Below, in pieces: positions 17,477 to 25,908 of a stretch of 64,000 bases of DNA (the stretch's first letter is position 1; every line of letters starts with the position of its first letter). The stretch spans positions 1,302,001 to 1,366,000 of the forward strand of contig NZ_PIPS01000001.1 of the NCBI RefSeq assembly GCF_003987185.1, given 5' to 3'. Below the pieces are notes generated by a model that worked only from the letters and a program-made list of their open reading frames with translations, ran no database searches and had not been told where the DNA came from. Origin of the DNA: Idiomarina aquatica (GTDB lineage Bacteria > Pseudomonadota > Gammaproteobacteria > Enterobacterales > Alteromonadaceae). The translations under genes were made by a program, and so were the position numbers.

Positions 17477-17506
17477 ATGATAATGTATATGAGAATGATT
17501 CGCAAT
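17477..17506 (-). promoter_or_regulatory. Fur box(es) upstream of the siderophore receptor
   Basis: ATGAGAATGATTCGCAAT at 17489-17506 is close to the classic Fur site AATGAGAATGATTCTCATT. An overlapping GATAATG-type hexamer array begins at 17477. They lie 35-65 bases before the GTG start, where the promoter should be. Expected outcome is iron-dependent repression of the receptor-PepSY pair. Confidence 0.8.
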
Positions 17507-17594
17507 AGTAAAGTTAACTGCTACATTATGCCGCATCCCTGATGTCGTCGTTTTTCGCCATAATTGCCGCTTAAAAACTCACCGAGTGGCTGTT

Positions 17595-19607
17595 ATGCAC
17601 AAAGGTTATCTATCACTTGCACTACTATACAGCGTGCCGCTGTTTGCCCAGGAAAAGCTGTCTAATACGGATGAATACATTACGATTATCGGCGAGTCGA
17701 TGCTTGCTCCGGGCGTCTATGAAGTCGATGCCAAACAGCCTCGCCAGCCGCTCCCCGCTCACGATGGCGGCGACTTCTTAAAAACCATTGCCGGCTTTTC
17801 AGCCAGCCGCAAAGGGGGAGCCTCTGCCGATCCGCTGTTTCGCGGTATGGGCGCTTCGCGGCTGACCATTGTCAATGACGGTCAGATGTTACAAGGCGGA
17901 TGCAGTAACCGTATGGATCCCCCGACGGCCTATATCAGTCCACAAAGTTACGACACGATTCGTATCGTCAAAGGGCCGCAAACTGTTCGCTATGCCGGAA
18001 GTGCGGCAATTATTGAGTTCGAGCGAGAAGCGTTAGCCTTCTCTCAGCCCACGTTCGAAGGATTTTTAAACCTAACCGGAGCCAGTTACGATCGGGCAAA
18101 TGCCAGCAGTGAGCTGATTGCGGGCAATGCGAACGGTTATCTCAAAGCCAACCTCACCACCGCGACAGCCGGTGACTACGAAGATGGCAACGGCGTTGCA
18201 TTGAACAGTGAATACCAACGCTGGAGTTCGGATATTGACGTTGCCTGGACACCGTCTCAGGATCATACCCTGACGCTGAGTTTGGGGGCCAGCGACGGCG
18301 AAGCCGCCTACGCCGATCGGGCGATGGATGGGGTTAAATTTGCCCGCAGAAGTACCGCCATTCGCTATGAGGTCAGCGGCGATAAGCAACTCCGCTCTGC
18401 CACAGTCGCGGCCTATTTTAATCACATCGATCATGTGATGGATAACTACTCGTTACGTGAATTCCGTCCATCCATGATGATGCCCCAAGCAACCGCCCGT
18501 AACCCTGATCGCTACGCTCGTGGCGCCAGAATCGAGAGCGAATGGCAACTCGCCGGTGCGCAAATCACGCGACTCGGCGCTGAATACCATCAAAATGTAC
18601 ATCGCGACCGCATCAGTCGAAACCAACTGGACATGCCTTATCAAAACATGCCACGCCAGCCCGATGCTGATACATCGCAGTTCGGTGTTTTTGCCGAACA
18701 GCGCATCCCCCTGCCGGCAGCGTACTCGATCAATGCCGGTTGGCGCTGGGATCAGTGGCGCTTAACCGATCGCCGTCAGGTGATCGGCACAATGATGACG
18801 TCGCAAAACAACCCGACAGTCGATCAGGTCAACGCAGACGACTTATTCAGTGGCTTTATCCGGCTCGAGCAACAATTAGACAGCGGCTATTGGTATGCCG
18901 GCTGGGGGCAGGCCGAGCGGTTTCCTGACTACTGGGAAACCATCGGTAATAACCGCAGCTACCTCGGCAGTCCATCCGCGTTGTTTCTGAAGCCGGAAAC
19001 GAACCAGCAATGGGATATCGGATGGCATTATAATCACTCGTCGCTGCAACTGGACGCATCACTGTTCTTCGCTAACATTGCTGATTTCATCTTACTTGAA
19101 GAAGGCGCCGCCATGATGCCGGACGTTGTGCGAAATGTTGATGCGCGCAGTTGGGGCGGAGAAGCGACGGGTCGCTGGCAAGTCAGCCAAGCCTGGAAAT
19201 TATCCGCGACCGTTGCCATAACCCGGGGTAAAAATAAAACCGACGATCAATACCTTCCCCAGCAGCCGGCCGATGAGCTTAGAATCGCCAGTGAGTATCA
19301 ACATAGCGACCTGACCTATGCCTTAGTCTGGCGCCTGGTCAAGCAGCAGGATCGCGTTGATATCGGGTCCGGTAACGTTATCGGCTACGATTTTGCCAGC
19401 ACCAGCGGCTACGGCATAGTATCGGCCAACATCAGCTGGGCCATCGACAAAGACTGGCAATTGGCCGTCGGAGTCGATAACCTGTTTGACAAAGTGTATG
19501 CCGAACATGTGAGCGGCAGCGGTGCTACCATTGCTGGCTACCAACAAACCGAGCGGGTCAATGAGCCAGGCCGGGTGTTGTGGTTACAATCCAACGTATA
19601 TTTTTGA
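17595..19607 (+). CDS. TonB-dependent copper receptor (OprC/NosA type)
   Basis: Outer-membrane receptor of about 670 residues with an N-terminal signal peptide (MHKGYLSLALLYSVPLFAQ). The plug carries the hallmark of copper receptors, LQGGCSNRMDPPTAYISPQS, near residues 98-117; it binds copper in OprC. A long barrel ends in NVYF. The ATG at 17595 fits the signal peptide better than the in-frame GTG at 17586. The gene is divergent from the siderophore receptor, and a redox two-component pair starts 22 bases downstream. NosA-type receptors supply copper for nitrous-oxide reductase or oxidases elsewhere. Confidence 0.88.
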   Translation: MHKGYLSLALLYSVPLFAQEKLSNTDEYITIIGESMLAPGVYEVDAKQPRQPLPAHDGGDFLKTIAGFSASRKGGASADPLFRGMGASRLTIVNDGQMLQGGCSNRMDPPTAYISPQSYDTIRIVKGPQTVRYAGSAAIIEFEREALAFSQPTFEGFLNLTGASYDRANASSELIAGNANGYLKANLTTATAGDYEDGNGVALNSEYQRWSSDIDVAWTPSQDHTLTLSLGASDGEAAYADRAMDGVKFARRSTAIRYEVSGDKQLRSATVAAYFNHIDHVMDNYSLREFRPSMMMPQATARNPDRYARGARIESEWQLAGAQITRLGAEYHQNVHRDRISRNQLDMPYQNMPRQPDADTSQFGVFAEQRIPLPAAYSINAGWRWDQWRLTDRRQVIGTMMTSQNNPTVDQVNADDLFSGFIRLEQQLDSGYWYAGWGQAERFPDYWETIGNNRSYLGSPSALFLKPETNQQWDIGWHYNHSSLQLDASLFFANIADFILLEEGAAMMPDVVRNVDARSWGGEATGRWQVSQAWKLSATVAITRGKNKTDDQYLPQQPADELRIASEYQHSDLTYALVWRLVKQQDRVDIGSGNVIGYDFASTSGYGIVSANISWAIDKDWQLAVGVDNLFDKVYAEHVSGSGATIAGYQQTERVNEPGRVLWLQSNVYF

Positions 19608-19628
19608 AGCCATTTAACGAAGTAACTC

Positions 19629-20720
19629 ATGCTGACCTTTTTAGCGGCCCTGTACCGTCGACACAGTACCTTACTCCTTGTTGCGGCCATGCTCATCGAT
19701 ATTGCTATCGGCAACTATGTGATTGCCATGAGCGGCGGTATCAGCAACCCTTTTTCGACGTTATTGCTGATTTATGTGGTGTTAGCCGTACTGTTGCTGG
19801 AGTGGTTGCCGTCACTGATCGTTCTGGCCGCCAGCATGCTGGCTCAGGTTGCTCAGTTATGGGCTCATCAATGGTTAAACCTGACCCTGGATCAACATCA
19901 CGGTATGGGGCCAGAATTCGTCGCTCATGCACAAGGCATGGTGATCAGTTTTGTTATCGCGGCACTGATTATCTGGGCATCCAGCCTGTGGCTGAAAACA
20001 CGCTGGCAACAGTCCCGTCATTTGTTGCAAAAATTGCGCGAACGCCAGTTGCGCGACGAACAACTGTTAACCATCGGTTCTGCGGCCGCGCAGCTGACTC
20101 ACGATCTGGCAACACCGGTGCAAACGCTGCAGCTGTTGCATGAAGAATTCCGTGAACAGGCACCCCATCTCGACTGGTCGTTAGCCGACCATGAGTTGAA
20201 CCGGATAAGTCATTCCTTAAAGCAATGGCGGCAGGCGTCTGATGATGTGCGCCAGCGCCGTCGACATCACTTCACAATCAGAGACTTTATCAACCAGATC
20301 AACCAGTTACTTCGCGTCATCACGCCCGAGTCAAACATTACCTGGCAGGTCCGTGACGACACTCAAAATCAGCCATTAGTCTGTGACAGAACGTTAATTC
20401 CGGCGATCGCCAACCTTATTAATAATGCCATTGAAGCGTCAGCGGAGCCTGGCATTGACGTCACCGTATGCACCGAAAAGAACACCGTGCATTGGACCAT
20501 CATCAACACGGTCGATCCCTCACATCCGCTGGCAAAAAACTTAGGGATAGCATTACAGGCAAGCAACAAAGGCAGTGGCGTGGCTGCCGTAATCAGTCAC
20601 GCCACGATTGAACGCCATGGCGGTCAGGTTTGGTGGCGTTGTGCCAATGATCTTGCCTACACCGAAATTTTCTTACCGCTCGGCACCTCGACACCCCGTG
20701 AGTACCCACATGACGATTAA
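19629..20720 (+). CDS. regB: RegB/PrrB/ActS-like membrane sensor histidine kinase
   Basis: 363 residues. The N-terminal part has about five to six hydrophobic helices (residues ~15-125, e.g. LIYVVLAVLLLEWLPSLIVL and VISFVIAALIIWASSLWL). A coiled linker leads to the phospho-acceptor box SAAAQLTHDLATPVQTLQLL (His near residue 157), the N-box LINNAIEAS, and a shortened G-box region. The helical sensor, absence of a PAS domain and pairing with a RegA-type regulator place it in the RegB family, redox sensors tied to respiratory state. The typical redox cysteine next to the H-box is not seen here, so the signal may differ. Confidence 0.83.
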   Translation: MLTFLAALYRRHSTLLLVAAMLIDIAIGNYVIAMSGGISNPFSTLLLIYVVLAVLLLEWLPSLIVLAASMLAQVAQLWAHQWLNLTLDQHHGMGPEFVAHAQGMVISFVIAALIIWASSLWLKTRWQQSRHLLQKLRERQLRDEQLLTIGSAAAQLTHDLATPVQTLQLLHEEFREQAPHLDWSLADHELNRISHSLKQWRQASDDVRQRRRHHFTIRDFINQINQLLRVITPESNITWQVRDDTQNQPLVCDRTLIPAIANLINNAIEASAEPGIDVTVCTEKNTVHWTIINTVDPSHPLAKNLGIALQASNKGSGVAAVISHATIERHGGQVWWRCANDLAYTEIFLPLGTSTPREYPHDD

Positions 20721-21237
20721 GCACTCAATACTGCTCATTGATGATGACTCAAGCTTCTGCCAGGTGTTAAGCCGACGGCTCGAACACCACGGTTATTCAG
20801 TCGATGTAATACACAGTGGTGAAGAATCACTTACCGCAACCACGGGCCCTTACGATGTCATCCTCCTGGATATGATGTTAGGCAATGAGAACGGCATCGA
20901 ATTCATTGAGCCGCTTATGACTAAACACCAGCCGCAACAACTTATCGTACTGACCGGTTACGCCAGTATCGCGACAACCGTCGAAGCGATCAAACGCGGT
21001 GCCACGGATTATTTGGCCAAGCCGGTAAGTAGTCGCGAGATCATCGAACGGCTGGAAGGCAAGCCCCAGAATCTGCCCGACGATCCACAGCCCTTGTCTC
21101 CCGCACAAGTGGAGTGGGAGTATATTCAACGTGTGCTGCAACAAAATCAGGGCAATATCTCAAAAACTGCAAGAGAACTGGGTATGCATCGCCGTACCTT
21201 ACAACGCAAACTCGCCAAGAAACGCCCTAACACATAA
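20710..21237 (+). CDS. regA: RegA/PrrA/ActR-like response regulator
   Basis: 175 residues, starting at the ATG at 20710 that overlaps the end of the kinase gene (11 bases). Receiver domain with the acidic pocket LLIDDDSSF, phospho-acceptor Asp in DVILLDMMLGNENG, LTGYAS and Lys in DYLAKPVS. The short C-terminal Fis-like helix-turn-helix (GNISKTARELGMHRRTLQR then KLAKKRP) is the hallmark of RegA/ActR. The system globally controls respiration and redox balance in proteobacteria; the adjacent copper receptor is a plausible target. Confidence 0.92.
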   Translation: MTIKHSILLIDDDSSFCQVLSRRLEHHGYSVDVIHSGEESLTATTGPYDVILLDMMLGNENGIEFIEPLMTKHQPQQLIVLTGYASIATTVEAIKRGATDYLAKPVSSREIIERLEGKPQNLPDDPQPLSPAQVEWEYIQRVLQQNQGNISKTARELGMHRRTLQRKLAKKRPNT

Positions 21238-21269
21238 AAAAAACCGCCAGCGGAAAACCCGTGGCGGTT
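21235..21269 (-). terminator. Rho-independent terminator for ompW
   Basis: Inverted repeat AACCGCCA/TGGCGGTT (21242-21249 with 21262-21269), extended by CGG/CCG. On the minus strand it is followed by seven or more T, so it ends leftward transcription from ompW. On the plus strand there is no T-run after it. Confidence 0.85.
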
Positions 21270-21346
21270 AGAGCATCTTCCCTAATGCATGCCCTTAATT
21301 TTAACTCGAGAGCAACGAGCTGGACTTGTTTCGTCTATGGCGTTTC

Positions 21347-22045
21347 TTAAAAGGTGTAACGTAAACCGACCATCGCAACGTAAGGGTCGATCTGCACGTC
21401 AACGCTTTCAATGGTATTACCGTTTAAGCGCACATCACCGGTGGTATCAATGTCAATCTTGCTGACCATAAAATGCACACCCCAGTCATTGTTAACTTTA
21501 ACGTTTACGCCGGCCTGAAGCGCCAGTCCCCAACTGTTTTCAAGCGCTAAATCGACGCTATCATCAGTGCTGGCCACGCCAGTAGCAACCAGCAAGTTCT
21601 TCACTTCCGGAGAAACCTGGTCATCAAAGAAGGTCGTATAGTTGGCACCGACACCGACAAAAGGCTTGAACATGTCGCTGCCAATATCAAAGTGATACTG
21701 AGCCAGCAAGGTTGGCGGTAAATGTTTGGTGTCACCGATTTTTACACCCGCTAAAGAGCCGGTGCCGGTGATATCGTGACTGAAAGGTGTGGCAGCGACG
21801 AGTTCGATGACCCAGTTGCTGTCCAGCGCGTAATCAAAAGTTAAACCCAACTGAGTATTGGTATTAACGCCAACGCCGGTACTGTTAGCATCGAGTCCAG
21901 CAACACTTTCGACAACATTGAGCGCACCACTGCTATCATCTGGCATTACGCTGATGGCACCAACATTGACCGAAAAGTCGTTCGCCAGCGCCGAACCACT
22001 CAATAGCCCGAACAATACACCTAGAGATAAAATCGAACGCTTCAT
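21347..22045 (-). CDS. ompW: Outer-membrane protein OmpW
   Basis: Eight-stranded outer-membrane barrel of the OmpW family, 232 residues. Signal peptide MKRSILSLGVLFGLLSGSALA. Family features are FSVNVGAISVMPDDSSG, the TQLGLTFDYALDSNW strand, LPPTLLAQYHFDIGSDMFKP followed by VGVGANYT, and a final GLRYTF with terminal Phe. In E. coli ompW is activated by FNR; here too an FNR box lies upstream (22104-22117) at a promoter-compatible distance. A perfect 12-bp inverted repeat covers the start codon (22039-22078). Confidence 0.93.
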   Translation of the reverse strand: MKRSILSLGVLFGLLSGSALANDFSVNVGAISVMPDDSSGALNVVESVAGLDANSTGVGVNTNTQLGLTFDYALDSNWVIELVAATPFSHDITGTGSLAGVKIGDTKHLPPTLLAQYHFDIGSDMFKPFVGVGANYTTFFDDQVSPEVKNLLVATGVASTDDSVDLALENSWGLALQAGVNVKVNNDWGVHFMVSKIDIDTTGDVRLNGNTIESVDVQIDPYVAMVGLRYTF

Positions 22046-22078
22046 GGGTAACTCCTTGTGGTTGAATACCCATGAAGC
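22039..22078 (-). repeat. Perfect 12-bp inverted repeat over the ompW translation start
   Basis: GCTTCATGGGTA (22039-22050) and TACCCATGAAGC (22067-22078) are exact inverted copies separated by 16 bases. In the mRNA the start codon would lie in one arm and the Shine-Dalgarno (AAGGAG, 22057-22052) in the loop. With the promoter predicted from the FNR box, transcription would begin near 22071, so only about five pairs (GGGUA/UACCC) might be in the transcript. It may therefore act as an RNA hairpin or as a DNA operator. Confidence 0.75.
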
Positions 22079-22117
22079 TTATAAGGTTTTGCGTTTGATC
22101 AATTTGATCTAGATCAT
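22078..22117 (-). promoter_or_regulatory. FNR box and -10 of the ompW promoter
   Basis: TTGATCTAGATCAT at 22104-22117 matches nine of ten FNR half-site bases. A leftward -10-like TATAAG (22083-22078) gives a start near 22071, placing the box at about -39.5, within two bases of the class II position. This agrees with known FNR activation of ompW in enterobacteria. Confidence 0.75.
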
Positions 22118-22129
22118 TTTTATCGGCGG

Positions 22130-22846
22130 TTATACTTCAGCGTTGTGATAAATATTTTGTACATCATCACAATCGTTCAGCATATCCATTAAGCGCTCAA
22201 ACATTGGCATGTCTTCTTCGCCAATTTGCGTTGTGACGTGTGGCAGGAATTGAATCTCATCGGTGTCGAAATCGATATCTGCAAAAGCACCCGTTAGTGC
22301 CTGACGAGCCGCAGCGTACTCAGTATGCGGCGCAAACACCGTCACGACGCCATCCTCGAATTCAACGTCTGTAACATCGACGTCGGCTTCCATCAATGCT
22401 TCCAGCACCTCGTCTTCGCTGTCGTGTTTAAACGAGAAAATCGCACAGTGCTCAAAGGAGTGCATCACACTGCCTTGTTCACCGATTTTGCACTTACTTT
22501 TGGTAAAACAGTTTCGGACTTCACCAAAGGTGCGGTTCGGGTTATCGGTCAGACATTCTACGATAACCATACAGTTACCCGGGCCGTAGCCTTCATAGCG
22601 CGCCGGAGAAAAGTCTTCACCGGCACCACCTTGTGCTTTATCAAGCGCCTTTTCGATAACGTGCGATGGCACCTGATCTTTTTTCGCCCGGTCAATTAAG
22701 CTGCGCAACGCCAGATTCGCTTCTGGATCCGTTCCGCCCTGTTTACCACAGACATAAATTTCACGACCGTAGCGACTATAAACTTTGCTTTTAGCAGCTG
22801 CGGTTTTAGCAATCGATTCTTTTCGGTTTTGAAATGCGCGACCCAT
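22130..22846 (-). CDS. YebC/TACO1-family protein, YeeN subgroup
   Basis: 238 residues, very similar in layout to E. coli YeeN, a paralogue of YebC. YebC proteins have been described as transcriptional regulators and, more recently, as helpers of ribosomes at difficult peptide-bond steps such as polyproline. Seen: YGREIYVCGKQGG, DRAKKDQVPSHVIEKALDKA, YEGYGPGNCMVIVECLTDN, and the acidic C-terminal DDVQNIYHNAEV. Monocistronic as far as visible. Confidence 0.9.
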   Translation of the reverse strand: MGRAFQNRKESIAKTAAAKSKVYSRYGREIYVCGKQGGTDPEANLALRSLIDRAKKDQVPSHVIEKALDKAQGGAGEDFSPARYEGYGPGNCMVIVECLTDNPNRTFGEVRNCFTKSKCKIGEQGSVMHSFEHCAIFSFKHDSEDEVLEALMEADVDVTDVEFEDGVVTVFAPHTEYAAARQALTGAFADIDFDTDEIQFLPHVTTQIGEEDMPMFERLMDMLNDCDDVQNIYHNAEV

Positions 22847-22938
22847 AACGTGTGTCTCTTTAATTTTTATTCACAGCAAAAAAGAGCCTGAATTTTACAC
22901 ATGCTGAGGTATTCGGTCTATTAAAAACACCCAGTGGC

Positions 22939-23370
22939 TTATGTCCGTTGTGCAATCCAAGCCTGTAGTTGAGTCGCTGACATCGCTCCGGCCTGTCGGG
23001 CAATTTCCTGGCCATCTTTTATCAGTAGCGTCGTTGGAATACTGCGCACCGCATATTGTTGTGCCAGATGGGGTTCGGTTTCGGTACTGATTTTTAAAAA
23101 CTGAGCGGTGAACGGCAGTTGCTTTGCCGCTTGTTCAAAATGCGGCGCGTATTGTTTACAGGGTCCGCACCAACTTGCCCAAAAATCGACAACTAAGGGC
23201 ATGTCTGCCGTTTGGTGTGCACGAAACTCATCGCTATTAACAACGATGGGTTCGCCCGTAAACAGCGGTGATTTACATTGTCCGCAGACCGCGCCGGCCT
23301 GAATTTTTGTTCGTACTACTCGGTTTTTCTTGTGACATGCGGGACATGCCACGATCATACTGTCTGACAT
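22939..23370 (-). CDS. trxC: Thioredoxin 2 (TrxC)
   Basis: Zinc-containing cytosolic thioredoxin, 143 residues. An N-terminal zinc finger (CPACHKKNR and CGQCKSPLF) precedes a thioredoxin fold with the active site FWASWCGPCKQYAPHF and the cis-Pro loop SIPTTLLIKDGQE. This two-part structure distinguishes TrxC from TrxA. Its ATG overlaps the stop of the upstream DUF2892 gene by one base. Confidence 0.96.
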   Translation of the reverse strand: MSDSMIVACPACHKKNRVVRTKIQAGAVCGQCKSPLFTGEPIVVNSDEFRAHQTADMPLVVDFWASWCGPCKQYAPHFEQAAKQLPFTAQFLKISTETEPHLAQQYAVRSIPTTLLIKDGQEIARQAGAMSATQLQAWIAQRT

Positions 23371-23564
23371 TAAGACGCGTTTCCTTTTGCTTTATCGGTC
23401 GATACACCGAGCAATTTGTAGAGCAGGCAGAATTTAAAAACGGCCGTGGCCAAAATAATAGCGCCTAAAATCCACCAGAAATTGCCCGCCATTACCGACC
23501 AAACGATAATGGCGATACCCACAATCGCTCGTAAAATACGATCAATACCACCAACATTTGCCAT
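23370..23564 (-). CDS. Small DUF2892 membrane protein next to trxC
   Basis: 64 residues: MANVGGIDRILRAIVGIAII start, a second helix FWWILGAIILATAVFKFCLL and the family motif FCLLYKLLGVST. It is the second DUF2892 protein in this window. Coupling to trxC by a one-base overlap suggests a thiol or sulfur connection, as with YgaP's rhodanese, but no function is shown. Confidence 0.85.
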   Translation of the reverse strand: MANVGGIDRILRAIVGIAIIVWSVMAGNFWWILGAIILATAVFKFCLLYKLLGVSTDKAKGNAS

Positions 23565-23653
23565 AATAAAGCTCCTTGATCAAAACGTGACCCATAAAGT
23601 CTGTCTTTAACGTAAGTGTAGTACGCATTTTTAAGTCGGGTAAAAATTATCGC

Positions 23654-24310
23654 ATGATAAATTTAGATTTTTCTCAACGCGTTGTCATAAACACCCAACA
23701 GCAGCCGTGGAGCCCCAGTCCAGCCCCTGGTGTTCGCCGCAAGCTATTGGAGCGCGAAGAAGCTGAGCGCGGCCGTGCGACCAGCATTGTTGAATACGCC
23801 GCCGGCGCGTCATTTAAGACCCATCAGCACCCGCTGGGTGAGGAAATCCTGGTACTGGACGGTGTGTTCTCCGATGAACACGGTGATTATCCCGCCGGAA
23901 CCTATTTGCGCAACCCGCCCGGCAGTGCTCATGCTCCGTTTAGCCGAGAGGGTTGTAGGTTGTTGGTAAAACTGCATCAGTTTCGACCGGACGATGGAAC
24001 CTCGGTACGGGTAGATACCCACAACAGCGAATGGCTTCCTGGTCAGGGCGGACTTGAAGTGATGCCACTCCACAGTCATGGAACCGAGCACGTTGCGCTG
24101 GTTAAATGGCCAACGAACGAAGTGTTCAAACCCCATCGCCACTTGGGCGGTGAGGAAATTTTCGTGCTGTCAGGAGAATTTTGTGACGAGCATGGCCGTT
24201 ACCCTGCCGGCACCTGGATCCGTAGCCCACACTTGAGCACCCATCATCCGTTTGTCGAGGAGGAAACCATTATCTGGGTGAAAACGGGACACTTACCCAT
24301 AGATCGGTAG
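23654..24310 (+). CDS. ChrR-like bicupin protein without the anti-sigma zinc domain
   Basis: 218 residues made of two repeated cupin units: KTHQHPLGEEILVLDGVFSD with YPAGTYLRNPPGSAH (about 55-95), and KPHRHLGGEEIFVLSGEFCD with YPAGTWIRSPHLSTHHPF (about 158-195). The H-x-H...E...H metal ligands are present in both. The units match the C-terminal cupin of ChrR-family anti-sigma factors, but the N-terminal zinc anti-sigma domain is missing and no ECF sigma gene is adjacent. A metal-dependent enzyme or small-molecule-binding role is possible. Confidence 0.82.
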   Translation: MINLDFSQRVVINTQQQPWSPSPAPGVRRKLLEREEAERGRATSIVEYAAGASFKTHQHPLGEEILVLDGVFSDEHGDYPAGTYLRNPPGSAHAPFSREGCRLLVKLHQFRPDDGTSVRVDTHNSEWLPGQGGLEVMPLHSHGTEHVALVKWPTNEVFKPHRHLGGEEIFVLSGEFCDEHGRYPAGTWIRSPHLSTHHPFVEEETIIWVKTGHLPIDR

Positions 24311-24332
24311 CACCTGATGAGTAGGCTTTAAA

Positions 24333-24361
24333 GCGACATTTCGATGGATTGTGCGTATAAT
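24333..24361 (+). promoter_or_regulatory. Possible upstream promoter of the suf operon
   Basis: TATAAT at 24356-24361 is a consensus -10. GCGACA at 24333-24338, 17 bases upstream, matches four of six -35 bases. It is about 110 bases before sufB and upstream of the IscR-type site, so it might allow IscR-insensitive expression. Confidence 0.5.
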
Positions 24362-24402
24362 ACGCGGCCAATTGCCCAAAGCCTGATTGGCCTGCTTCAG
24401 AT

Positions 24403-24435
24403 AAAGTTGAGTGTTTTAGTCAGGTATTTTATAAT
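24403..24435 (+). promoter_or_regulatory. suf promoter overlapped by an IscR type 1-like site
   Basis: A -35 TTGAGT (24407-24412) and a consensus -10 TATAAT (24430-24435) are 17 bases apart. The 25-base stretch 24403-24427 fits the IscR type 1 consensus ATASYYGACTRWWWYAGTCRRSTAT at 23 of 25 positions by hand alignment, covering the -35. Holo-IscR would be expected to repress here. No iscR lies in the window. Confidence 0.8.
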
Positions 24436-24468
24436 AGAGGGCATTCGCAAGTTAGTAAGGTGGTCATC

Positions 24469-25905
24469 ATGAGCGAACAAATTGATCAGGCGCTTAAGCG
24501 CAAATACGATGCTGGCTTCGTATCTGAAATCGAGTCAGAGACGTTTCCGCCTGGGTTAGATGAAGACGTCATCCGCCGTCTGTCGGCGATGAAAGACGAA
24601 CCAGAGTGGATGACAGAGTGGCGCCTGCAGGCGTATCGCAAATGGCTGAAAATGGAAGAGCCCGACTGGGCCCATGTCGACTATCCGAAAGTCGACTACC
24701 AGTCCATTTCTTATTATTCAGCGCCGAAAAGCATGAAGGATAAACCCAAATCCCTGGATGAGGTTGATCCTGAATTGCTGCGTACCTACGAAAAACTTGG
24801 TATTCCTCTGCATGAGCAGGAAATGTTGGCCGGCGTGGCCGTTGATGCTGTGTTCGACTCGGTTTCTGTGGTCACCACCTTCCGCGAGAAACTGGAAGAA
24901 GCCGGCGTTATTTTCTGCCCGATTTCGGAAGCGATTAAGAAATACCCTGAGCTGGTTAAAAAGTACTTAGGCACTGTTGTACCTAAAGGTGACAACTACT
25001 TTGCGGCACTCAACAGCGCGGTCTTTACCGATGGTTCCTTTGTGTACATTCCTAAGGGTGTACGCTGTCCGATGGAACTATCCACTTATTTCCGAATTAA
25101 CGAGCAGAACACTGGCCAGTTTGAGCGTACGCTGATTGTTGCCGAGGAAGGCAGCTACGTCAGCTACCTTGAAGGTTGTACTGCACCTCAGCGCGACGAA
25201 AACCAATTGCACGCCGCGGTGGTCGAGCTGGTTGCGTTGGATGACGCTGAGATCAAATACTCGACGGTTCAAAACTGGTATCCGGGTGACGAAGACGGTA
25301 AAGGCGGTATCTACAACTTTGTGACTAAGCGTGGTCTTTGTGAGAAAAACGCCAAAATCTCCTGGACTCAAGTAGAAACGGGATCGGCCGTAACCTGGAA
25401 ATACCCAAGTTGCATCTTGAAAGGTGACAACAGCGTCGGTGAATTCTACTCGGTTGCGCTGACTCGCGGTAAACAACAAGCCGATACCGGCACCAAAATG
25501 ATTCACTTGGGCAAAAACACCAAGTCGACCATTATTTCGAAAGGTATTTCTGCCGGACGCAGTAATAATGCCTACCGCGGTTTGGTACGAATGGGCCCGG
25601 GCGCAGAAGGCGCTCGTAACTTTACCGAATGTGACTCACTGTTGATTGGTGATCAGTGTGGCGCTCACACATTCCCGTATATTGAAAGCAGCAACCCAAC
25701 CGCGATCGTCGAACACGAGGCAACCACCTCGAAAGTGAGCGACGACCAATTATTCTTATGTCAGCAACGAGGCCTGGACCCTGAAAAAGCCGTCTCAATG
25801 ATTGTCAATGGCTTCTGTAAAGAGGTGTTCCGTGAACTACCTATGGAGTTTGCCGTAGAAGCCGGTAAGTTGCTCGAAATCAGTCTTGAAGGTTCAGTGG
25901 GGTAA
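24469..25905 (+). CDS. sufB: Fe-S cluster assembly scaffold SufB
   Basis: Scaffold subunit of SufBC2D, which builds Fe-S clusters under stress or iron limitation. About 478 residues from the ATG at 24469, chosen over the in-frame GTG at 24460 because a TAAGG Shine-Dalgarno lies 8 bases upstream. Typical stretches: [58 protein letters not shown], and the C-terminal [19 protein letters not shown] region with the conserved Cys and Glu used in cluster formation. First gene of a seven-gene operon lacking its own IscR/SufR gene. Confidence 0.97.
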   Translation: MSEQIDQALKRKYDAGFVSEIESETFPPGLDEDVIRRLSAMKDEPEWMTEWRLQAYRKWLKMEEPDWAHVDYPKVDYQSISYYSAPKSMKDKPKSLDEVDPELLRTYEKLGIPLHEQEMLAGVAVDAVFDSVSVVTTFREKLEEAGVIFCPISEAIKKYPELVKKYLGTVVPKGDNYFAALNSAVFTDGSFVYIPKGVRCPMELSTYFRINEQNTGQFERTLIVAEEGSYVSYLEGCTAPQRDENQLHAAVVELVALDDAEIKYSTVQNWYPGDEDGKGGIYNFVTKRGLCEKNAKISWTQVETGSAVTWKYPSCILKGDNSVGEFYSVALTRGKQQADTGTKMIHLGKNTKSTIISKGISAGRSNNAYRGLVRMGPGAEGARNFTECDSLLIGDQCGAHTFPYIESSNPTAIVEHEATTSKVSDDQLFLCQQRGLDPEKAVSMIVNGFCKEVFRELPMEFAVEAGKLLEISLEGSVG

Positions 25906-25908
25906 AAC

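Noticed and set aside
19580-20143. Open frame of 187 codons overlapping the sensor kinase
   Set aside because: Out of frame with the well-supported kinase and with basic, Cys/Arg-rich low-sense translation.
24366-24392. GGCCAAT...ATTGGCC inverted repeat upstream of sufB
   Set aside because: Only 7 bp with a 13-base loop and no known factor pattern; not enough to call a site beyond the IscR-like one.
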